Part shown: positions 52,432-62,009 of the stretch, piece after piece
Layout: each line of letters begins with the position of its first letter
Numbering within the stretch: the stretch's first letter is position 1
NCBI GenBank assembly: GCA_934141605.1
Contig: CAKPCL010000007.1
Coordinates: 11,436 to 75,435 of the forward strand
DNA: 64,000 nt
Direction of reading: 5' to 3'
Source: an uncultured Clostridia bacterium
GTDB taxonomy: Bacteria > Bacillota > Clostridia > TANB77 > CAG-508
Notes under the pieces: generated by a model
What the model was told of the DNA's origin: nothing
Seen by the model: only the letters and a program-made list of their open reading frames with translations
The model's database searches: none
Position numbers and translations under genes: made by a program

Positions 52432-52618
52432 AAAAAAGACCTCCTAAAAATTTGTTTTTAATTTGTTTATATAGAACAAATTATCTCCGATTTTTTGTTT
52501 GGTCTTATTATATATTTTTGAATTTATTTTGTCAATACTTTTTCAAACATTTTTTTGGTAATAAATTTTGAAAAATCTGATGTTTTGTGGTAGTACTCTA
52601 TTTACTAAGTTTATGTTA

Positions 52619-52918
52619 CTATAAATTATTTTTTATTTTTTTTATTTCTTCTTTTGATAATTCTGTTACTTCTATAATTTCTTCTAATGGCAAGTTTTTT
52701 TCTAAAAGTTTTTTTGCTGTTTTTATTTTATTTTTCTTTTCTCCGTTCTTCTTTTCCGCTTTTCTATTCCGTTTCCTTTCTGCATATCTTAATTCAGTTG
52801 TTCTATCTGATTCCCACAAGTCTCTCATGTCTTCTAAATATTGTGCTTCTTCACTTGCTGTAAAATATTTTATCTCGACTTCAGCTTCTTTTATTATTTC
52901 ATTTTTAGCCTTTGCCAT
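52619..52918 (-). pseudogene. C-terminal remnant of a PD-(D/E)XK (Rpn-type) nuclease
   Basis: 99 residues from ATG 52918. The sequence EIIKEAEVEIKYFTASEEAQ, then a Lys-rich coiled segment and KNLPLEEIIEVTELSKEEIKKI, matches the C-terminal tail of Rpn/transposase-like PD-(D/E)XK proteins. The frame stays open upstream to about 53045 without a start codon or a nuclease domain, so this is probably a decayed 3' fragment. Confidence 0.5.
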
Positions 52919-53199
52919 TTCTATTTCCCCCTTATCTGTATCATCTATTACAGCTAATAGCTTGTTCTCCTTTATTATAACAATTGCTTTTATAAAATTT
53001 AAGTATTTGTTATAACTTTTTAATAAATATTTTCTATTTAGTTAATATATGTGTATTTTTTCTTATGTATGCTAAATAGACTTCTCCCTTCTTTATTATT
53101 TTTGTTTTTTGGGTTTTATTTTGATTTTAATTTTTGATTTCAAATTTTGAAATAATGAAATTTTGATTTAAATTAAAATTTTTGATTTTTGAAATTTTT

Positions 53200-53251
53200 A
53201 GCCACTATATGTGCTAAATAGAATAATCTATTTATATCACATTTAGTGGCT
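53200..53251. repeat. 52-bp imperfect palindrome
   Basis: AGCCACT, ATGTG and AAATAGA are each mirrored by TCTATTT, CACAT and AGTGGCT across a 4-bp centre. The stretch 53046-53330 otherwise contains only very AT-rich repeats and no gene. Confidence 0.6.
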
Positions 53252-53311
53252 AATGTAAATAATTTTTTAACAATTTTATGTAGTTTTCATCGCAAAAATC
53301 TACATTTTTTG

Positions 53312-53352
53312 ACAAAAAATATGAGACAAATTAGGACTGTCCCAACTGTCTC
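53312..53352 (-). terminator. Terminator of murI (TGAGACAAATTAGG repeat, copy 2)
   Basis: GAGACAGTTGGGACAG, then TCCTAATTTGTCTC and a T-run on the minus strand. Homologous to the clpC terminator including the flanking TTTTTTGTCAAAAAATG. Confidence 0.8.
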
Positions 53353-54089
53353 AAAAATCTTTCTCTTTTATACTCTGAATTGCCTGAATCTGTAAACTCA
53401 ACTATTCCTTTATTTTTAGAACTGCTTATTAAATCTTTTTCTTCCAAAATATCTTTTAAATGTTTTGCAAGGCTTCCTGCACCATTAAAAAATTCAACAT
53501 CTCCTAATACTTCTTTTATTTCATTTTTTATTAAAGGATAATGTGTACAGCCTAAAACAACATTATGTACTTTTCCTACATATTCAGATAAATTTTCTTT
53601 TAAGTATTTTTTTATTTTTTCTTCATTTCCTTCTTCAATAATATCTGCTAATCCATGGCATGCCATTAAATATGTTTTGTGATTATCATATTTGCTATAT
53701 AGTTTATGAAATTTTTCGCTTTCTATTGTTCCTTTTGTTGCCATTACAAGTGTTACTTGGTCATATGCAAAATCATGTACCATTTTATATGCAGGTTCTA
53801 TTGCTATTATTGGTATTTCTGGATATTTTTCTCGTAATGTTTTGGCTGCTTTTGCACTTGCTGTGTTACATGCTATTACTATTGCCTTGCATTTTTGTTT
53901 AATAAAATTGCTTACTATTTTATCGCAGATTTCGATTATTTCTTCGTCTGTTTTATCTCCATATGGGTTGTTTTTAGAATCACTAAAATATTTATAATTT
54001 TCATTTGGAAGTAGCTTTATTATTTCTTTTAAAACTGTTACTCCACCTATTCCAGAGTCAAAAATTCCTATGCTTTCTTCTTTTTTCAC
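53331..54089 (-). CDS. murI: Glutamate racemase
   Basis: About 252 residues. The ATG at 54098 overlaps the binding site; the GTG at 54089 (MKKEESIGIFDSGIGG) lies 6 nt after AAAGGATG and is preferred. It makes D-glutamate for peptidoglycan. Catalytic Cys pair: VIACNTASA and VLGCTHYPLI; other marks are FDSGIGGVTVLKEI and DSKNNPYG. The length is normal. Confidence 0.95.
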   Translation of the reverse strand: MKKEESIGIFDSGIGGVTVLKEIIKLLPNENYKYFSDSKNNPYGDKTDEEIIEICDKIVSNFIKQKCKAIVIACNTASAKAAKTLREKYPEIPIIAIEPAYKMVHDFAYDQVTLVMATKGTIESEKFHKLYSKYDNHKTYLMACHGLADIIEEGNEEKIKKYLKENLSEYVGKVHNVVLGCTHYPLIKNEIKEVLGDVEFFNGAGSLAKHLKDILEEKDLISSSKNKGIVEFTDSGNSEYKRERFLRQLGQS

Positions 54090-54149
54090 AATATTCATCC
54101 TTTCACATTTTCATATAAATATTATATATAATTTTACTTTCAAAAACAA

Positions 54150-54177
54150 CAAAAAAGCAGAAATTTTCTGCTTTTTA
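54150..54177 (-). terminator. Terminator after the oleate hydratase gene
   Basis: AAAAAGCAGAAA/TTTCTGCTTTTT with a T-run on the minus strand. Confidence 0.8.
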
Positions 54178-54181
54178 TTGT

Positions 54182-55957
54182 TTATATCAAATTATATCTT
54201 TTTAATAAATCTTCAATAACAGTACCTTCAACTTTCTTTAAAGCTTTTTTAGCAACAAGTTCAGTGGCAAAAGGCAACTTCATATCAGTCAATTTCTTGC
54301 CATCCATCATCTTTGAAGTAGAATCTAGTAAAACACGGACATCATAGCAAGAACCAAATACTTCTGGAACGCCTCTATCTACATCTAACAATGTATAAAC
54401 CGCTTCCATAGCTGTTCTTACAGAGTATTCTGTTGTGAATACTGTGTCTCTAACTGTATCTGCAAATTGTCCTAAAAATGCAAAATTTTTACATCCATCT
54501 GGAACAACTTTTGGTCTATCACCTGCTGTTCTTGGCATAAAGAACGCTGTTATATATGGCATCATGCAAGGTACACAGTTTGCTGAGTTTGTAGCCAATT
54601 CTTCTATTTGGTCTTCTGGTACGCCTAAATGATATAGCCATTCTTCTGTGATTTCTTTACCTGTACATTCTCTCATTGGTTTCTTTATATAGTTTCCAGG
54701 TTTGTTTGTAAATAAACCATAAACCCATACAACCAGTTGTCCTTTAGGTTGATTTTTGAAGTGTGGTTGTCTATTTATTGTCCAACTCATTAGCCAATTT
54801 GAGTCTTTTACTGAAACGATTCCTCCTGTTACAACTCTACCGCTAAATGGGTCTCTTTTACAGATTTTTTCTATATATGGTGGTATTTTATCGTCTAATG
54901 TTGTAACTGTTGCAGATTCCCAGTTTGTTTTAGAAATATCTGAACAGAATTTATCTGGATGTCCAAAGTCTTGGCTTTGTCTTGCAATTTTTCTCCATAA
55001 ATCCCAACATGCTCCCTCACCATTTTGTATATTTAAATCTGGTGCAGTGTTTTGGTCTCCAAGCATTGCTCTTTCTGTACAACTTCCATTTGTAACAAAC
55101 ACTAAATCATTTACTGTTAAATTGATTGTTTCTTCTTCTCCATTATGAAGGCATATTATTTGTTTTGCAGTTTTCTTTTTTCCATCAATATCAAATAATA
55201 CATTTGTAACTTTTGTGTCATATTGGAATTGAACTCCATAGCTTTCTAGATATTTTACCATCGGCAATATTAATGATTCATATTGATTGTATTTTGTGAA
55301 TTTCAATGCTGAAAAGTCTGGTAATCCACCAATATGATGTATAAATCTTTGAATATATAATTTCATTTCTAGTGCACTGTGCCAGTCTTCAAATGCAAAC
55401 ATTGTTCTCCAGTATAGCCAAAAGTTTGATTTAAAGAACTCGTCTGTAAATACATCTGTTATTTTTTTATCATATAAATCTTCATCTTTTGTCATGAATA
55501 ATTTTATTATTTCCATTGATGCTTTTTCAGATAGTGTAAATTTTCCATCTGTGTGCGCATCTTGCCCTCTTTTTACTGTTGCTCTCATTAATGAATAATT
55601 TGGGTCTTTTTTATTAAGCCAATAATATTCGTCTAGTACTGATGCTCCTTCTGTTTCTAATGATGGTATTGAACGGAATAAATCCCATAAACATTCAAAA
55701 TGGTTTTCCATTTCTCTTCCACCACGAATGATAAATCCTTTTTGAGCATCTTCAATTCCGTCACATGCTCCTCCTGGTAATTTTGCTTCTTCTAAAATGT
55801 GAATGTTTTCGCCTTTCATTTGTCCATCTCTTACTAAAAAACATGCTGCTGCAAGTGATGCTAGTCCTGCTCCTACTAGGTATGCAGATTTGTTATCTAC
55901 TCCTTCTGGTTTTCTAGGGTGTGAAAATGCTTCATAATTTCCATTACTATAATACAT
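54182..55957 (-). CDS. ohyA: Oleate hydratase (myosin-cross-reactive antigen family)
   Basis: 591 residues; AAAGGAGG before ATG 55957. FAD-binding Rossmann motif YLVGAGLASLAAACFL, substrate region EDAQKGFIIRGGREMENHFECLWDL, and MTPYITAFFMPR-like and FTTEYSVRTAMEAVYTLL segments. It adds water across the 9-cis double bond of fatty acids to give 10-hydroxy acids, a common detoxification of host or dietary oleate in gut bacteria. A TetR gene directly upstream may control it. Confidence 0.96.
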   Translation of the reverse strand: MYYSNGNYEAFSHPRKPEGVDNKSAYLVGAGLASLAAACFLVRDGQMKGENIHILEEAKLPGGACDGIEDAQKGFIIRGGREMENHFECLWDLFRSIPSLETEGASVLDEYYWLNKKDPNYSLMRATVKRGQDAHTDGKFTLSEKASMEIIKLFMTKDEDLYDKKITDVFTDEFFKSNFWLYWRTMFAFEDWHSALEMKLYIQRFIHHIGGLPDFSALKFTKYNQYESLILPMVKYLESYGVQFQYDTKVTNVLFDIDGKKKTAKQIICLHNGEEETINLTVNDLVFVTNGSCTERAMLGDQNTAPDLNIQNGEGACWDLWRKIARQSQDFGHPDKFCSDISKTNWESATVTTLDDKIPPYIEKICKRDPFSGRVVTGGIVSVKDSNWLMSWTINRQPHFKNQPKGQLVVWVYGLFTNKPGNYIKKPMRECTGKEITEEWLYHLGVPEDQIEELATNSANCVPCMMPYITAFFMPRTAGDRPKVVPDGCKNFAFLGQFADTVRDTVFTTEYSVRTAMEAVYTLLDVDRGVPEVFGSCYDVRVLLDSTSKMMDGKKLTDMKLPFATELVAKKALKKVEGTVIEDLLKRYNLI

Positions 55958-56083
55958 ATTTTATTCCTCCTTTGTTATTGAAGTATTATAAAAACAATTT
56001 TTTAAAATTTTCAATATACAAGTTTTTTAATATGTATAATTTTTGGACAATTTTATGTTTTTGTATGAATTTTAAGGATAATT

Positions 56084-56632
56084 TTAATTTTGCATTTTTT
56101 CTAATGCTTTTTTAAAATCACCTTCAATAATATTGTTTAGTTTTTTTATTATTATTTCTGGTTCTTCTTTCATACCAGCTTCTATCCATTCTTGTAAGAT
56201 TCCAACAAAACCATATTTATAAAAATCAGCCATAAATTTTTTATCTTCTACTTTTATATTCATTCCTTCAGATTCTTTGTCAATAAAATCAATTAATAAT
56301 TTATTTGTTTGCATATAAATAAATCTTAATAAATACTCTCTACTTATTGAATTATATGTGTTTTTAACAAATTCTTTATTCTTTAATACATATTGAAAAA
56401 TATACAAAAAGCGTTGTTGCCAGTCCTCATCTTTATTATCAATTTCGTCTATAACTTCGTTTTTATATATCCATTCTAATAAGTCATAAATGTCTTTAAA
56501 ATGGTAATAAAATGTTTGTCTGTTTACCCCACATTCGTCTGTTATATTTAATATTGTTATTTTTGATAATTCTTTTTTTGAAAGTAATTTTTTTAAAGAT
56601 ACAGCTAGAGCTTTTTTTGTTAATTCTGACAT
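56084..56632 (-). CDS. TetR/AcrR-family regulator
   Basis: 182 residues; AAAGGAGT 6 nt before ATG 56632. The helix-turn-helix is TILNITDECGVNRQTFYYHFKDIYDLLEW, with a TetR C-terminal ligand domain of the DhaS-like type. It lies between the lipase-like gene and the oleate hydratase gene on the same strand. It is a candidate regulator of fatty acid stress genes here; that link is inferred from position. Confidence 0.88.
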   Translation of the reverse strand: MSELTKKALAVSLKKLLSKKELSKITILNITDECGVNRQTFYYHFKDIYDLLEWIYKNEVIDEIDNKDEDWQQRFLYIFQYVLKNKEFVKNTYNSISREYLLRFIYMQTNKLLIDFIDKESEGMNIKVEDKKFMADFYKYGFVGILQEWIEAGMKEEPEIIIKKLNNIIEGDFKKALEKMQN

Positions 56633-56662
56633 ATTTACTCCTTTTTTCTTTTAGATGTTCTT

Positions 56663-57580
56663 TTACTTTGTTATTTCAGTAATCCAATTTAATATATCTT
56701 CATATACTTTTTTATTTCCTAATTCATTTAAAATCTCATGCCTCATGTTTTCATATAAATCACTGCTTATATTAGTATATCCTAAATCTTTTAAAAACGC
56801 CTGAGCTTTATACCATTTTTTTATTGATGATATTATAGGGTCGTCGCTTCCTGCTATAAAATATATTGGTAATTTAAAATTATTTTTTCTATATATTTTA
56901 GGGTTATAAATATCTATCATTAATCTAATTATATTTTCAAATCCGTTTAATGTATAGTTATATTGACATAACTCGTCTGCATTATATTTTTCTACTATTT
57001 TTCTGTTATTGCAAATCCAACTATTTTTTAAGTTGCTATCTTTATTATATCCATTGAACATTAAATTTTTCACAAATTTACTACGATATTTTTCACCTTT
57101 AAATAACTCCATTGTCTTTACTATTGCTAGTCCTAATTTAGCATTTACATTTTTGCTTGGTGAACCACATACTATTAGTCCATCTATTTTGTTATCATAT
57201 TTTGCAATGTATTTTCTTACTATCATTGAGCCCATGCTGTGTCCAAATAGTATGATTTTTTTACCGTTGAATTTTTCTTTTAGATATCTTGTTATTTGAT
57301 ACAAATCTTCGATTATTGCTTCTGCTTCATTTTCGTAAAAGTATCCTATATCTTCTTCATTTTTTAGACTTTTGCCATGTCCTCTATGGTCATTTATAAA
57401 ACTTGCATATCCGTTTTCTGCCAGATATTTCATAAAGTCTATATATCTTTCTTTGTGTTCGTTCATTCCATGTGCAAGTTGCACTACTCCTTTTATTTCA
57501 CCTTCTGGTTTTATTGATAAGCAATCTATTTCTAGTTCGTCAATTTCTGATATTATTTTGATTTTTTCTTTTTTTATCAT
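56663..57580 (-). CDS. Alpha/beta hydrolase, monoacylglycerol lipase-like
   Basis: 305 residues from ATG 57580 (MIKKEKIKIISEID), with AAAGTGAG 8 nt upstream. Serine hydrolase with nucleophile GHSMGS, oxyanion region LAHGMNEHKERY, HRGHGKS, Asp in AGSDDPI and His in MRHEILNE. Lysophospholipase/monoglyceride-lipase type. It is cytoplasmic, probably releasing fatty acids, which fits the neighbouring oleate hydratase. It lies 30 bp upstream of the TetR gene. Confidence 0.88.
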   Translation of the reverse strand: MIKKEKIKIISEIDELEIDCLSIKPEGEIKGVVQLAHGMNEHKERYIDFMKYLAENGYASFINDHRGHGKSLKNEEDIGYFYENEAEAIIEDLYQITRYLKEKFNGKKIILFGHSMGSMIVRKYIAKYDNKIDGLIVCGSPSKNVNAKLGLAIVKTMELFKGEKYRSKFVKNLMFNGYNKDSNLKNSWICNNRKIVEKYNADELCQYNYTLNGFENIIRLMIDIYNPKIYRKNNFKLPIYFIAGSDDPIISSIKKWYKAQAFLKDLGYTNISSDLYENMRHEILNELGNKKVYEDILNWITEITK

Positions 57581-57683
57581 AAATTTTCTCACTTTCATAT
57601 TAATTTTTAAAAATAATATCATAATTATATTAATTTTTCAATAATTTTTTGCCGTTACATCGGATACCCGAGATGTTTTTATT

Positions 57684-57818
57684 TTAACTTTTCCATCTTT
57701 TTATTGTAATTACTTCATCAGCTATATTCTCTATTTCTTCTTTATTAGTTATTTTTTCTAATAAATAGTTTTCTATGTATTCAGTTATTTTATTTAATTC
57801 TTCGTAAATATTATACAT
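57684..57818 (-). CDS. 44-residue helical protein overlapping the GH2 stop
   Basis: The ATG at 57818 overlaps the GH2 stop (ATGTATAA). The binding site is weak (AAAGAG). The product MYNIYEELNKITEYIENYLL and the rest is a charged helix, somewhat like the opening of AraC-type proteins but far too short. It may be a real coupled micro-gene or a chance frame. Confidence 0.35.
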   Translation of the reverse strand: MYNIYEELNKITEYIENYLLEKITNKEEIENIADEVITIKRWKS

Positions 57819-59583
57819 TTTTTTTCTCTTTATTTATGCTTTTTATTTTATGAATAATTTCATCACTAAACTTTTCTTTTCTATTTTCATCAACTAACCC
57901 ATTTATTTCTTGTTGAACATCCGTTAGTTGTGTATAACAATATCCTGTTATATAGTGTGTATTTAAAATTGCATCAGTTAAACTTTCAAACCTTTTTATA
58001 AACTCTTTTTCATCTACTACTTGTTTTCCATATCCCCAACCTTTGTTTGAATTTAGTGCTATCCCACCATATTCACTCATTATAATAGGTTGTCCATTAT
58101 ATTTATAGTTACCACTAAATAATTTATGAATTGTATTATATGGTTTCTTATTATTTAATACGGCTAATTCTTTATCATTATATTCATTATATAATAGGTC
58201 AGCTTCTTGTTTATAATCATGAATAGTTATTATATCTGATATTGTATGTTCCCATCCATCATTTGATATAACTGGTCTAGTTTTATCAAGTGCTTTAGTA
58301 ATATAGTATACGCTATTGGCAAAATTTTGTTGTTCTATATTTTCTGATACTTCATGAATTCCCCATGATTCGTTAATAGGTACCCATGTAATTATTGATG
58401 GATGATTATAATTTTGTTTTACTACTTTAATCCATTCGTCCATAAAATATTCTACTGATTTATTGTTAAAATCATAACAATTGGCCATTTCACTCCAAAC
58501 TAATATCCCATTTATGTCACAGTAATATAAAAATCTTTCGTCTTCTACCTTTTGGTGTTTTCTTATTCCATTGTATCCATATTTTTTAACTAGTTCTATG
58601 TCTTTTATAATTGCTTCTTCATTTGGTGGTGTTAAATGTGAATCTGCCCAATAACCTTGATCTAAAATCATTTTTAAATATAATTCTTTATTATTTAATA
58701 ATATTTTTGAGTTTTCTATTGATATTTTTCTAACTCCAAAATATGATGATACTTCATCTATTAACACATTATTTTTATATAATCTATAGTTTATATCATA
58801 TAAATATGGATGTTCCGGCGACCATTCTTTAATTTTATGATGATTATTTTGCTCATTACAAATATTCATTTTATATTTAAATATGTTATCTTCTAATTTA
58901 TTTTTTTCGACGTTTATTGTTTCATTGCCATATTTTATTTCTGTTTCAACTTTATAGTTGTCAATCTCTTTTAGGCTAATATTTGTATCTAATTCTATAT
59001 TGATATTTTTTTCATCAAAGTTTGGCGTATTTTTAACAGATATTATATAATTTTTAGGAACCGTTTCAATCCATATTGTTTTCCATATACCAGTTGTTTG
59101 AATATACCAACATTTAAAACTTTCATCTTTATATCTTTGTTTACCTCTTGGTTGGCTTTTTGATAAAGAATCTTCTACTTTAATTGTAATGTTGTTTTCT
59201 CCATTAATTATATATTTACTAATATCAAAAGAAAATCTATGATATCCTCCTATGTTTTTTCCTACAAATTTTCCATTTATCCATAATTTAGTAATGAAGT
59301 CGCTTCCTTCAAAATGCAATATTGTTCTTTTATTTTCTTTTGCTATTAATTTTATATTATTAGAATACCATATGTTTTCATGAACAGTTTCATCATTAAT
59401 TTCGCTCATTTTAGTTTCGTATGTAAATGGAACAAGTATTTCTTTTGATTCTGGAAAATTATTAAAATATTGTTTTTCTTCTCCTATATTCTCATCATCA
59501 AAGACAAAGTTCCATTTTCCATTTAAATTTTGCCATTCATTTCTTACTAATTGTGGTCTTGGGTAATCTTTAATTTTCTTCAT
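57811..59583 (-). CDS. Glycoside hydrolase family 2 (beta-galactosidase/glucuronidase-like)
   Basis: 590 residues; GGAG 10 nt before ATG 59583, which overlaps the end of the HAD gene. Sugar-binding jelly roll (LNGKWNFVFDDE, IWYSNNI, LHFEGSDFITKLWINGKFVG), immunoglobulin-like middle, and TIM barrel with acid/base Glu in VPINESWGI and nucleophile in MSEYGGIAL. No signal peptide, so it acts on imported oligosaccharides or glycosides. Shorter than LacZ and closer to glucuronidase-like GH2 enzymes; specificity unclear. Confidence 0.93.
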   Translation of the reverse strand: MKKIKDYPRPQLVRNEWQNLNGKWNFVFDDENIGEEKQYFNNFPESKEILVPFTYETKMSEINDETVHENIWYSNNIKLIAKENKRTILHFEGSDFITKLWINGKFVGKNIGGYHRFSFDISKYIINGENNITIKVEDSLSKSQPRGKQRYKDESFKCWYIQTTGIWKTIWIETVPKNYIISVKNTPNFDEKNINIELDTNISLKEIDNYKVETEIKYGNETINVEKNKLEDNIFKYKMNICNEQNNHHKIKEWSPEHPYLYDINYRLYKNNVLIDEVSSYFGVRKISIENSKILLNNKELYLKMILDQGYWADSHLTPPNEEAIIKDIELVKKYGYNGIRKHQKVEDERFLYYCDINGILVWSEMANCYDFNNKSVEYFMDEWIKVVKQNYNHPSIITWVPINESWGIHEVSENIEQQNFANSVYYITKALDKTRPVISNDGWEHTISDIITIHDYKQEADLLYNEYNDKELAVLNNKKPYNTIHKLFSGNYKYNGQPIIMSEYGGIALNSNKGWGYGKQVVDEKEFIKRFESLTDAILNTHYITGYCYTQLTDVQQEINGLVDENRKEKFSDEIIHKIKSINKEKKNV

Positions 59584-60172
59584 CTTTTATTTTCTCCTTT
59601 ATTATTAAATATTTATAGTAAACATCATACCAACTATATGCTCTATAAATGTTTTTTCCTTTTATGTGTTTATTGTGATTTTCGTCAAAGCAAATAACTG
59701 GCAATTCTGTTGATATGCTATTAATATTTTCTGTTTTATCTTCAATCATAATTTTAATATCATATTTCTTGCATATTTCTAACTTATTTTTACTAATTAT
59801 TAATTTATTATAATTTATATTATTTTTATTAAGCCATTCTATTAAAATATTTTTCATTTCTCCATCTTTGTCGTCCCAACTACTTGTGCCTCTTGCTGTT
59901 ATAATATAAATTTCGTTATTTTCATTTTTTATTTTTTCTATTATTTCAGCTGCAAAAGGTCTAGCAGGTTCGTTTATTGAATAGTCTTTTACTAATGATA
60001 TCCAACATTCTTTGTCTTCTTCATCAGTTACATTAAACATATCTTTTAATGACCAAGCATTAATATTTATATCTAATTTTCTATACTTTTCAAAGAAATA
60101 TTTACTTCCATAATCACATGCATATCTTATAATATTTGTAAGTACTCCATCTATATCAATTCCTATTCTCAT
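59570..60172 (-). CDS. HAD-superfamily phosphatase (5'-nucleotidase-like)
   Basis: 200 residues; AGGAGG 5 nt before ATG 60172. HAD motif I is GIDIDGVLTN, motif II EIYIITARGTSSWDDKDGE, then Lys in KLIISKNK and motif IV MIEDKTEN. Related to the NT5C-type phosphatases. It overlaps the GH2 gene by 14 bp, so the two are co-translated. Substrate unknown. Confidence 0.85.
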   Translation of the reverse strand: MRIGIDIDGVLTNIIRYACDYGSKYFFEKYRKLDININAWSLKDMFNVTDEEDKECWISLVKDYSINEPARPFAAEIIEKIKNENNEIYIITARGTSSWDDKDGEMKNILIEWLNKNNINYNKLIISKNKLEICKKYDIKIMIEDKTENINSISTELPVICFDENHNKHIKGKNIYRAYSWYDVYYKYLIIKEKIKDEEN

Positions 60173-60173
60173 T

Positions 60174-60451
60174 TTATCCTCCTTTTTTGTTGATATATCC
60201 CTTTTTATAATGTATTTCTTTATGACAATTGGAACATACTAGCATACATTTTAATGCTTCTGATTTATACTCTTTCCATGACATAGTATTTCCTGATCCT
60301 AGTTTAAATTCTTTAATACTAGGATCCTTGTGGTGAAACTCCAATGCATCTATGCATTTCTTGTTGATTCACCACTACAGTCGTAACAGTAAATTCTTGT
60401 AGCACTTTTGGTTTCAAATTTATTCTCGCATATCTCACATATTTTTATCAT
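60174..60451 (-). pseudogene. HNH endonuclease-like gene with a frameshift
   Basis: ATG 60451 opens MIKICEICENKFETKSATRI, continuing to CYDCSGESTR and a stop. After a net one-base shift near 60362 the second frame gives KCIDALEFHHKDPSIKEF ... LVCSNCHKEIHYKKGY, the ββα HNH motif with its His pair and four structural Cys. The stop overlaps the HAD start. Either a decayed HNH gene or an assembly error. Confidence 0.65.
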
Positions 60452-60578
60452 ATTTTCACATCTTTGATGTTATAATTATATAATATATTTTTATTTTTTA
60501 ATAGCGAACATTGTTAAAATTTTTGATTTTTATATTTATAGTTTTTATTTTAATATTTACTTTTATATTTTATTTTTT

Positions 60579-60662
60579 ATAATGCTAGTATTCATTGATT
60601 TTTATGAATAGTAAAAAAGCCTTGTAAATGTTACTTTACAAAGCTTTTATTTATTGGCTCCT
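60579..60662. repeat. 84-bp direct repeat, left copy (orphan tRNA end plus terminator)
   Basis: Nearly identical to 63521-63605 (a few changes). It includes the terminator hairpin AAAGCCTTGTAAA/TTTACAAAGCTTT and the last 8 nt of a tRNA (AGGAGCCA on the minus strand), but no tRNA follows. The wider gap 60452-60850 holds this repeat and otherwise nothing recognisable. Confidence 0.8.
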
Positions 60663-60850
60663 TTGCGTATGACGTATTCGAAAATTCTAACGCAAAGAAG
60701 TTACTTATTTCCGTTTCAAATTCAGTTATAGAAATAGTTTACAAGAAATGTATACACAAATCGGTGTTTTTTGTTCTATAACTATGATTTTAATTCAACA
60801 TAAAATTTTTGGTTTGGCAATACATATTAACAATTTTTTATCATTTTATT

Positions 60851-61261
60851 TTATTTTACTAAATTCAAATCTCCATTTATAACTATTGGAGAGAAACCTG
60901 ATATTTCATCATATAGCATTCCTTCTGGAATATCATTATATAAGTAAATTTTCTTATTTTTCATAAAAGCTTCATATATTTCAATAAATGTAGCTCCTCC
61001 AATATAGTTTTTCTTTCCATTTTTATCAAAATTTAATGTTAATACTGCGTCCATTGTTGCAATTCTTTCTTCACTCATTCTAAACATTCTTGCTTTAAAT
61101 TCTGCATGTTCTTTTTGCCCTAAATCCCAGATTTTCTTTTCAGCATCTGGCTCATAATAAGAGTTTGGTAATTCCACTATATGTCCCATTTCTTCTAATT
61201 TTTGTTTTATTGGTTCTATGTCCTTATAAAATGCTTTACTACAAATAATTAATATTTTCAT
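60851..61261 (-). CDS. Nucleoside 2-deoxyribosyltransferase-like protein
   Basis: 136 residues; GGAGG 9 nt before ATG 61261. The short Rossmann-like start MKILIICSKAFYKDIEPIK and the GGATFIEIYEAFMKNKKIYLYND block resemble the nucleoside deoxyribosyltransferase superfamily. The key acidic residue (Glu of the FIEIYEA segment) is present. Last gene of a four-gene set with the SDR, flavoprotein and GNAT genes. Confidence 0.65.
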   Translation of the reverse strand: MKILIICSKAFYKDIEPIKQKLEEMGHIVELPNSYYEPDAEKKIWDLGQKEHAEFKARMFRMSEERIATMDAVLTLNFDKNGKKNYIGGATFIEIYEAFMKNKKIYLYNDIPEGMLYDEISGFSPIVINGDLNLVK

Positions 61262-61263
61262 TT

Positions 61264-61995
61264 TTAATAACCTCCATCAACTTTTATTATTTCATCATTT
61301 ATAAAATCTGCATCATCACTAGCTAAAAATGTAACTACTTTTGCTATTTCACTTGGTTCTGCAAATCTTTTTTTATAAATTCTATTAGTTTCTTCTTCAA
61401 CTAATTCTTTAGGCAAATCTTTATTCATATCTGTATTTACCCAACCTGGTGCAACACAATTTACATTTATATATGGTGCAAATTGAATTGCTAAATTATG
61501 AGTTAAATTAATTAAGCCTGCTTTTGAAGCATCATAATCTATACTTGTTGGAAAAAATGCATCTATTCCATTAGTACTAGATATATTTATTATTTTACCA
61601 CTTTTACTTTTTAACATTTCTTTTCCAACATATTTACTTACAATAAATGGTGCAATTAAATTTACATTTAGAGTTTTTTTCCAATCTTCTACAGTTCTAT
61701 CTTCAAATTCTTTATCAATAGCAATACCAGCATTATTTACCAGTACATCTATCTTTCCAAATTCATTTATAATATTTCTTATCATATCTTTAACTTCATT
61801 CTCGTTTGAAACATCTGCCTTAATACATAGTGCTTTTATTTCATATTCTTTTTCTAACTCCTGTTTCAAATTTTCCGCTTCTTCATTTTCTTTTATATAA
61901 TTTATAACAATATTATACCCTTTTTTAGCGAAATCTTCTACTATTGCTTTACCTATTCCTCTTGAGCTACCAGTAACTAATGCAACCTTGTTCAT
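61264..61995 (-). CDS. Short-chain dehydrogenase/reductase (FabG-like)
   Basis: 243 residues; GGAGG 6 nt before ATG 61995. NAD(P)-binding TGSSRGIG, NNAG, catalytic Ser in ISSTNG, Tyr/Lys in YDASKAGL, C-terminal SDDADFINDEIIKVDGGY. This is the 3-oxoacyl-ACP reductase type, although other SDR substrates are possible. It is 2 bp from the downstream gene and 14 bp from the upstream one, so this is an operon. Confidence 0.92.
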   Translation of the reverse strand: MNKVALVTGSSRGIGKAIVEDFAKKGYNIVINYIKENEEAENLKQELEKEYEIKALCIKADVSNENEVKDMIRNIINEFGKIDVLVNNAGIAIDKEFEDRTVEDWKKTLNVNLIAPFIVSKYVGKEMLKSKSGKIINISSTNGIDAFFPTSIDYDASKAGLINLTHNLAIQFAPYINVNCVAPGWVNTDMNKDLPKELVEEETNRIYKKRFAEPSEIAKVVTFLASDDADFINDEIIKVDGGY

Positions 61996-62009
61996 TCTTT
62001 TCCTCCAAT

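Noticed and set aside
57684..57818. AraC-type regulator identity for the 44-residue frame
   Set aside because: Only a faint resemblance at the first helix; no helix-turn-helix, so no family name is given.
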